The notes below the pieces were generated by a model. The model was not told where the DNA came from and ran no database searches. It was given only the letters and a program-made list of their open reading frames with translations. Of a DNA stretch of 11,053 nt, positions 6,864-11,053 are shown piece by piece (within the stretch, counting starts at the first letter, position 1; each line of letters begins with the position of its first letter). The stretch comes from Acidimicrobiales bacterium. Its GTDB lineage: Bacteria > Actinomycetota > Acidimicrobiia > Acidimicrobiales > RAAP-2. Location: NCBI GenBank assembly GCA_030044045.1, contig JASHWO010000239.1:1-11053 (forward strand). Direction: 5' to 3'. Made by a program: the position numbers and the translations under genes.

Positions 6864-9800
6864 CTAGCCGGCGGTGACGGCCACCACCGGGGCGTTGAGC
6901 ACCTGGCCGGCCATGGAACCGGCCAACGGGGCCGTGCCGAAGGCGGTCACCGCCCCGAAGGCCCCGGCCAGCCAGTAGCCATGACCTGTCGGGGCCGCCG
7001 CCATGGAGAGATACGGCCCGGCGGTGCCCCCGGCGGCCGAGCCCTCGAAGGGCGCGGCACCGAAGGCGAAGACGCCCCCGTCCTTGGCCACCAGCCAGTA
7101 GCCCTTTCCTGTCGGCGTGGGGGCCATGGCGGTGATCGGCTGGGCCAGGGTCATCGACCCGGTGGAGCCGAAGAACTGGGCCGAACCGAAGGCGAAGACG
7201 CCCCCGTCGCTGGCCACCAGCCAGTAGCCCTTCCCTGTGGGGGTAGCCGCCATGCCCACGATCGGCTGGTTGAGGGGTTTGCCGCCCATCGAGCCGTAGA
7301 ACTGGGCCGATCCGAAGGCGAAGATGCCCCCGTCCTTGGCCACCTCCCAGTAGCCCTTGCCTGTGGGGGTGGCCGCCATGCCGACCACGGGCTGGTTGAG
7401 CGGCTGGCCACCCATGGAGCCGTAGAAGCCGGCGGTGCCGAAGGCGAAGATGCCGCCGTCACTGGCTACCTCCCAGTAGCCCTTGTTTGTGGGCGTGTCG
7501 GCCGCTCCCACCACCGGGGCGTTGAGCGGTTGGCCGCCCATGGAGCCGTAGAAGGGGGCGGTGCCGAAGTCGTAGACCGCACCGTCGGAGCCGAAGAGGC
7601 GGTAGCCGGTGGTGGTGACGGTCAGGGTGGCTGCGTTGGTGGTGGCCGAGCCCAGCGTGTTGGTGAAGACGGCCCGGTACTGGTCTGTGCCCTGTGTCTT
7701 GGTCGGGGCGAAGGTGAGCGTGGTGCTCGTCGCCCCGGCCACGTTGGTGAAGGTCTTGCCCCCGTCAGAAGACACCTGCCACTGGACGCTGGCCGCCGGG
7801 CGGGCGGTGGCCCCTGCCGTGAAGGAGACCGGGGTGCCGGCCGTCACCGCGGCCGAGGAAGGCTGCGTGGTGACCGTCGGGGCCACGTCGACCGTGAGGG
7901 TGGCCGCTGTCGTGGCCACTGTGCCCGATGTGTTGGTGAAGACGGCTCGGTAGTCGGTGCCGTTCTCCGCCGCCGTGGTGGCCGGGGTGGTGTAGCTCGT
8001 GGCCGTGGCCCCGGTGATGTTCACCCATGTGGCGCCGTTGGTGGACGACTGCCACTGGACGCTGGGTGCGGGCTCACCGCTGGCCGCCGCCGTGAAGGTG
8101 GCGGCTGTGCCGGCGTTGGCCGCCTGGGAGGTGGGCTGGGTGGTGACGGTGGGCTTGGCCTTGGGGAGGACGTCGATGGTGCCGATGATCGCCGAATCCG
8201 AGATCGGTACGCATGTAATTGTTATCGATAACAATCCCGGGATCTGAATTTGCAACTTCGGTAGGCTCACTGGAGTCACTCCCGCCGAAGTCGGCAACGT
8301 CAGTGTCCCCCCGACAGCGTAGGATGCGGACGCTGTCAAGGCATGCAGTCCTGTGAAATTTCCTTTCGACCCAACCGTCGAAATCGTCGAGGCGACGGGC
8401 GTCTGCCCTCCCGTCACGATCGACACTGTGAAGTTGCCACCGACATAGACCGTGTCCGACGCTGGATCAATCGAAAATCCCTTCACGCTCAGAGAGAGTG
8501 TCTTTGTGGTATGCGTCGAACCTGTAATGAGAATCAAACTACTATCGGTGGACTGAACGTATACCGTATCCGTTGTCACGTCGACGGCTATATTCGACGC
8601 TGTCCTGACATGCATCGATGATGTATGGGTGTAGGAGTTCCCTGTGATGATTGTCACCTTTGTCGGACTCGACCCTGAGACATAAATCTTATGGGTCACC
8701 GGATCTACAGCAACTCCTGTTGCGTTTTCAAGCCCCTTGGTGGTGCTGGTGCCGGAGAGGATCTTCACCACCGTATTCCCTGTGACGACGTACAGCGTCC
8801 CTGTCGTACTACCTGTGTTGAACACCGCGTAGATCGTGTTCGTTGTGGCGGCCACCGTAATATCGCGAGCGCCTTTCCTTACTTTGATCGGCAAACCGAT
8901 CGTATTCGTTGCGGTTGTGACGACGACCAATGTTGTGGACTTCGGAATGGCCACGTACAGCTTGTTCGTCACGCCGTCGAACGCCTCCGAAACCGGTGCG
9001 CCCGGGAGCGTGATCGTCCCGACGATCACGTTCTTCGTAGTTGTGATCATCGACACGGATGAGGAACCATTACTGATCACGTAGATCAGGTTGTTGTCAG
9101 GATCGAACACGACTGATCTGGGTGTTGATCCGACGGGAATGGTTCGTTCGACCTTCTGGGTGTCGGCTGTGATGACTCCGACGACGCTTGACTCAGCTGA
9201 CGCCACATACAGGGTGTGGGTCGTGGAATCGAACGCGACCCCATCGTTGACCTTCATCGGGGTCCCACCTGTCGGCAGGGATGTGGTCGCCAGACCCGTG
9301 GGAGAGAGCGTGAAATTGACCGACTCCGAAGTAGGTTCTTCTGCAACCTCTGACATCGGAGTCGTCGCATCGATATCCATTGTCACAGTAAACGTCGTAT
9401 GAACGGTACTTCCGGCGAGCGCAGACGCAGGAAGGGTTACTGTATTGATGCCGGTAACAATTAGCCCTATCCCATGAGCTGTAAAATGAGATGTAAGAAA
9501 CTCAAGTGTATATCCACAGGTATACTTCGTTCCGCTCGGGGCCGGTGTGATCGTGAATGTCACCGATGGAGGGGTGCTGGGTGGTAGGTAGTAGGTATCG
9601 CCCGAGTAGACGTCCGTGATCTTCGACGTGCCAAGCGGCCATGTCTCCGTATTGACCTCGACGCCAACTCCATCCATCAATCGTGTGACGGGGTAAGCTC
9701 CCAACGCCGTCTGCACGAGATGTCCTGTGATCATCGATGTGCGATAGATGGTTATCGTCCCCGTTGGTGTCGGGCCACGCTCCGCGTGGGTGATTGTCAC

Positions 9801-11053
9801 CCTAAAGTCAACGCCGTAGCCTTGGTACGTGTGGTCGCCGCCTGCCCCTGTCACCACGGCCCTGATTGTGGTGGCTGTACGACTTGTCCGGGTCAGGTCG
9901 ACCACTGACTTCGTGCTCTCAAATGTCGCCAGCACCTTGGAGCCACTACCTGTGACCTGCACGAGGTCGGTCGTGATCGTGAGGGGGGCGATCCCCGAGC
10001 CACTCGCTTCCGATAGCTTGAAGTAGAGCGGTATCTGGGTGCCCGGGGTGAGGCTGAAGCCGCTGTTGCCGCCTACACCGCCGTACACACCGGTGATGTG
10101 TGTCCGCGGCGTTGTGATCTTTCCCGTGAGAATATTCGCCGTGCAGGCCGCATAGGCTGCTGTCGTGCAAACGAGGAGACTGACCTGTGTGCTGCTCAGT
10201 GCTGTGAGGTACTTGGTTGCGTACAGTGTGAAGTCGAGTCGGACGTTCGCCAGTGTCGGCCCACCTACCGGGTCGGAGACGCCACCGCCGAACATAGTCG
10301 GTGCCGCCCCGGCCACCACCACCGACGGATAATTGACGCTGAAACCTGGAGCTGTCTTGACGAGATAGGTCAACATGCCGGTGCTGGGCTTGAAGGTCCC
10401 GTTCCCGCTGTACGTTGCTTTGAGGTGATCGCTGCCCACTGGCAGTGCCTTCGTCTTGTACTGGGCGATGCCGCTCGACACCGGCACTGTCGCAATACTT
10501 TTTGTGCTTGTGAAGAACGTAACGTGACCACTGGCCGACGAGGGCGAGACCGTGGCGGTGAGCGTCGTTGTCTGCCCAACAATACCTGCGGCTGAAGACG
10601 CGGTGAGCGTCGTAACGGATGTCCGGGTCGGGCTCGGCGGGACTACCAGCGTGCCATGGAGATTGAGGGCGAACTTGTTTCCGGTGGCGCCGGAAAATGT
10701 CTTGTTGATTGTCCCAAGTGCAGCACCGCACTTGAGGCCTGTGTATGTGTAGTTGGCTGTGAACTGAGGGATGGTGAACGTGGAGTCTGTCACCGTGACG
10801 TCACCGGTCGATGCGTCGTAGGGACTCGATGATGCGAGTTTTACTGTGATCGGCGTCGACGTGCAGGCCAGGTTCAATGGCACGGTGATGTGGACGATCG
10901 CCTGTAGCTGCGCAGTGATCGTGACCAACCCGCTGGACGTCACCTGACCGGCAGCCTCCGTCCCGGGCACCAGGCGGAAGATGATTGTCTCTGTGGAGCC
11001 GCGGTTCGACTCGTGGGTCACCGGGAACGTCAAGGTGCCTGCGCTCAGCGCCC
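6864..11053 (-). CDS. Large multidomain surface protein with two propellers (5' end missing)
   Basis: The frame runs off the right edge, so the true start is outside; numbering here counts from the TTG codon at 11033 (1389 residues). Domains: beta region with C57 and C102 (about 45-133); Ig-like domain (136-226); a further beta domain (229-380); a second Ig-like domain (about 380-495); a two-cysteine beta domain split in two (about 503-578 with C506, and 894-955 with C941) by seven YVTN/YncE-type blades (579-893; LYVASAESSVVGVITADTQK); two bacterial Ig-like domains (960-1050, 1050-1140; VTTQPTSQAANAG, VTTQPSSAAVTAG); and six repeats GYWEVASDGGIFAFG (1141-1389). It is secreted by inference, since the signal peptide would be upstream. 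No catalytic site or wall anchor is seen. The region coding for the seven-blade part is markedly AT-richer than the rest. Confidence 0.85.
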   Translation of the reverse strand, partial: ALSAGTLTFPVTHESNRGSTETIIFRLVPGTEAAGQVTSSGLVTITAQLQAIVHITVPLNLACTSTPITVKLASSSPYDASTGDVTVTDSTFTIPQFTANYTYTGLKCGAALGTINKTFSGATGNKFALNLHGTLVVPPSPTRTSVTTLTASSAAGIVGQTTTLTATVSPSSASGHVTFFTSTKSIATVPVSSGIAQYKTKALPVGSDHLKATYSGNGTFKPSTGMLTYLVKTAPGFSVNYPSVVVAGAAPTMFGGGVSDPVGGPTLANVRLDFTLYATKYLTALSSTQVSLLVCTTAAYAACTANILTGKITTPRTHITGVYGGVGGNSGFSLTPGTQIPLYFKLSEASGSGIAPLTITTDLVQVTGSGSKVLATFESTKSVVDLTRTSRTATTIRAVVTGAGGDHTYQGYGVDFRVTITHAERGPTPTGTITIYRTSMITGHLVQTALGAYPVTRLMDGVGVEVNTETWPLGTSKITDVYSGDTYYLPPSTPPSVTFTITPAPSGTKYTCGYTLEFLTSHFTAHGIGLIVTGINTVTLPASALAGSTVHTTFTVTMDIDATTPMSEVAEEPTSESVNFTLSPTGLATTSLPTGGTPMKVNDGVAFDSTTHTLYVASAESSVVGVITADTQKVERTIPVGSTPRSVVFDPDNNLIYVISNGSSSVSMITTTKNVIVGTITLPGAPVSEAFDGVTNKLYVAIPKSTTLVVVTTATNTIGLPIKVRKGARDITVAATTNTIYAVFNTGSTTGTLYVVTGNTVVKILSGTSTTKGLENATGVAVDPVTHKIYVSGSSPTKVTIITGNSYTHTSSMHVRTASNIAVDVTTDTVYVQSTDSSLILITGSTHTTKTLSLSVKGFSIDPASDTVYVGGNFTVSIVTGGQTPVASTISTVGSKGNFTGLHALTASASYAVGGTLTLPTSAGVTPVSLPKLQIQIPGLLSITITCVPISDSAIIGTIDVLPKAKPTVTTQPTSQAANAGTAATFTAAASGEPAPSVQWQSSTNGATWVNITGATATSYTTPATTAAENGTDYRAVFTNTSGTVATTAATLTVDVAPTVTTQPSSAAVTAGTPVSFTAGATARPAASVQWQVSSDGGKTFTNVAGATSTTLTFAPTKTQGTDQYRAVFTNTLGSATTNAATLTVTTTGYRLFGSDGAVYDFGTAPFYGSMGGQPLNAPVVGAADTPTNKGYWEVASDGGIFAFGTAGFYGSMGGQPLNQPVVGMAATPTGKGYWEVAKDGGIFAFGSAQFYGSMGGKPLNQPIVGMAATPTGKGYWLVASDGGVFAFGSAQFFGSTGSMTLAQPITAMAPTPTGKGYWLVAKDGGVFAFGAAPFEGSAAGGTAGPYLSMAAAPTGHGYWLAGAFGAVTAFGTAPLAGSMAGQVLNAPVVAVTAG
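6867..7613 (-). repeat. Six tandem repeats of about 126 bp (coding), second array
   Basis: Six in-frame units of about 42 codons, the same family as the array at 4810-5583. Repeats 2 and 3 are near consensus. Repeat 1 starts GYRLFGSDGAVYDFG. Repeat 4 has FFGSTG, repeat 5 has lost GSMGG (EGSAAGG), and repeat 6 is diverged (LAGAFGAVTAFG). As in the paralogue, the protein ends directly after repeat six. Confidence 0.9.
8215..9760 (-). other. Low-GC segment inside the large surface protein gene
   Basis: By hand count, lines 8521-8580 and 9481-9540 are about 45% and 42% GC, against about 68% for 7321-7380 inside the same gene. The left edge is sharp near 8200. To the right, GC recovers gradually, with a richer patch near 10260-10330. 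The segment includes the whole seven-blade propeller and the first half of its host domain. Codons ending in A or T are frequent only here. This suggests separate ancestry of this part of the gene. Confidence 0.6.
8218..8235. repeat. Perfect 18-bp palindrome at the GC boundary
   Basis: ATTGTTATCGATAACAAT is its own reverse complement. It encodes part of the LLSIT stretch of the host beta domain and lies at the sharp GC change. Chance expectation for an 18-bp perfect palindrome in a window this long is roughly 0.04. Confidence 0.6.

Noticed and set aside
4810..7613. CRISPR array
   Set aside because: The repeats are imperfect, in frame, about 126 bp long and contiguous without spacers; they encode protein repeats.
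6804..8231. Second plus-strand repetitive open frame opposite the large surface gene
   Set aside because: Same cause: high GC keeps the opposite frame open, and its repeats copy those of the minus-strand gene.
10098..10731. Cysteine- and arginine-rich frames in the right part
   Set aside because: They lack ribosome sites and family resemblance and overlap the well-supported minus-strand frame throughout.
11031..11033. TTG as the true start of the large surface protein
   Set aside because: The frame remains open to the window edge (ALSAGT precedes it), there is no signal peptide, and the sequence starts mid-domain.

Overview
The window looks like chromosomal DNA of a high-GC actinobacterium. 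GC-ending codons dominate the first 7.6 kb, the two FliA/WhiG-type sigma factors and tandem universal stress protein are actinobacterial in style, and the about 42-residue repeat 'GYWxVASDGGxFxFGxAxFxGSMGG' is, from memory, typical of large secreted proteins in Acidimicrobiia. That assignment is inference. No ribosomal marker, tRNA, CRISPR array or transposase is visible.

Layout. Bases 186-1958 hold two related sigma-70 family factors facing each other tail to tail with only 15 bp between their stop codons. Bases 2202-3891 hold a tandem-domain universal stress protein (+) converging on, and overlapping, a membrane-embedded M50 site-2-type metalloprotease (-). A TetR-type regulator (3994-4647, -) lies just upstream of the protease on the same strand. 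Bases 4807-11053 hold two large secreted or surface proteins, both on the minus strand. Each is followed by a perfect GC-rich hairpin that probably ends transcription.

The stress half resembles the Mycobacterium tuberculosis Rv2623-Rv2626c part of the DosR dormancy regulon, where tandem Usp proteins sit beside the M50 protease Rv2625c. A DosR-box-like sequence lies 70-89 bp upstream of the usp start here. A hypoxia or dormancy role is therefore a reasonable inference, but no DosR homologue is in view.

The surface half contains two paralogous proteins that share a C-terminal array of exactly six repeats, probably one closed six-bladed beta-propeller. The 637-residue protein carries it behind a signal peptide, a two-cysteine beta domain and two IPT/TIG domains. 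The larger, 5'-truncated protein carries it behind Ig-like domains and a seven-blade YncE/YVTN-type propeller that seems to be inserted inside a two-cysteine beta domain. The inserted section is much poorer in GC than its surroundings, which suggests modular assembly by recombination or transfer. These proteins are most likely cell-surface or extracellular binding proteins; their ligands cannot be read from sequence.
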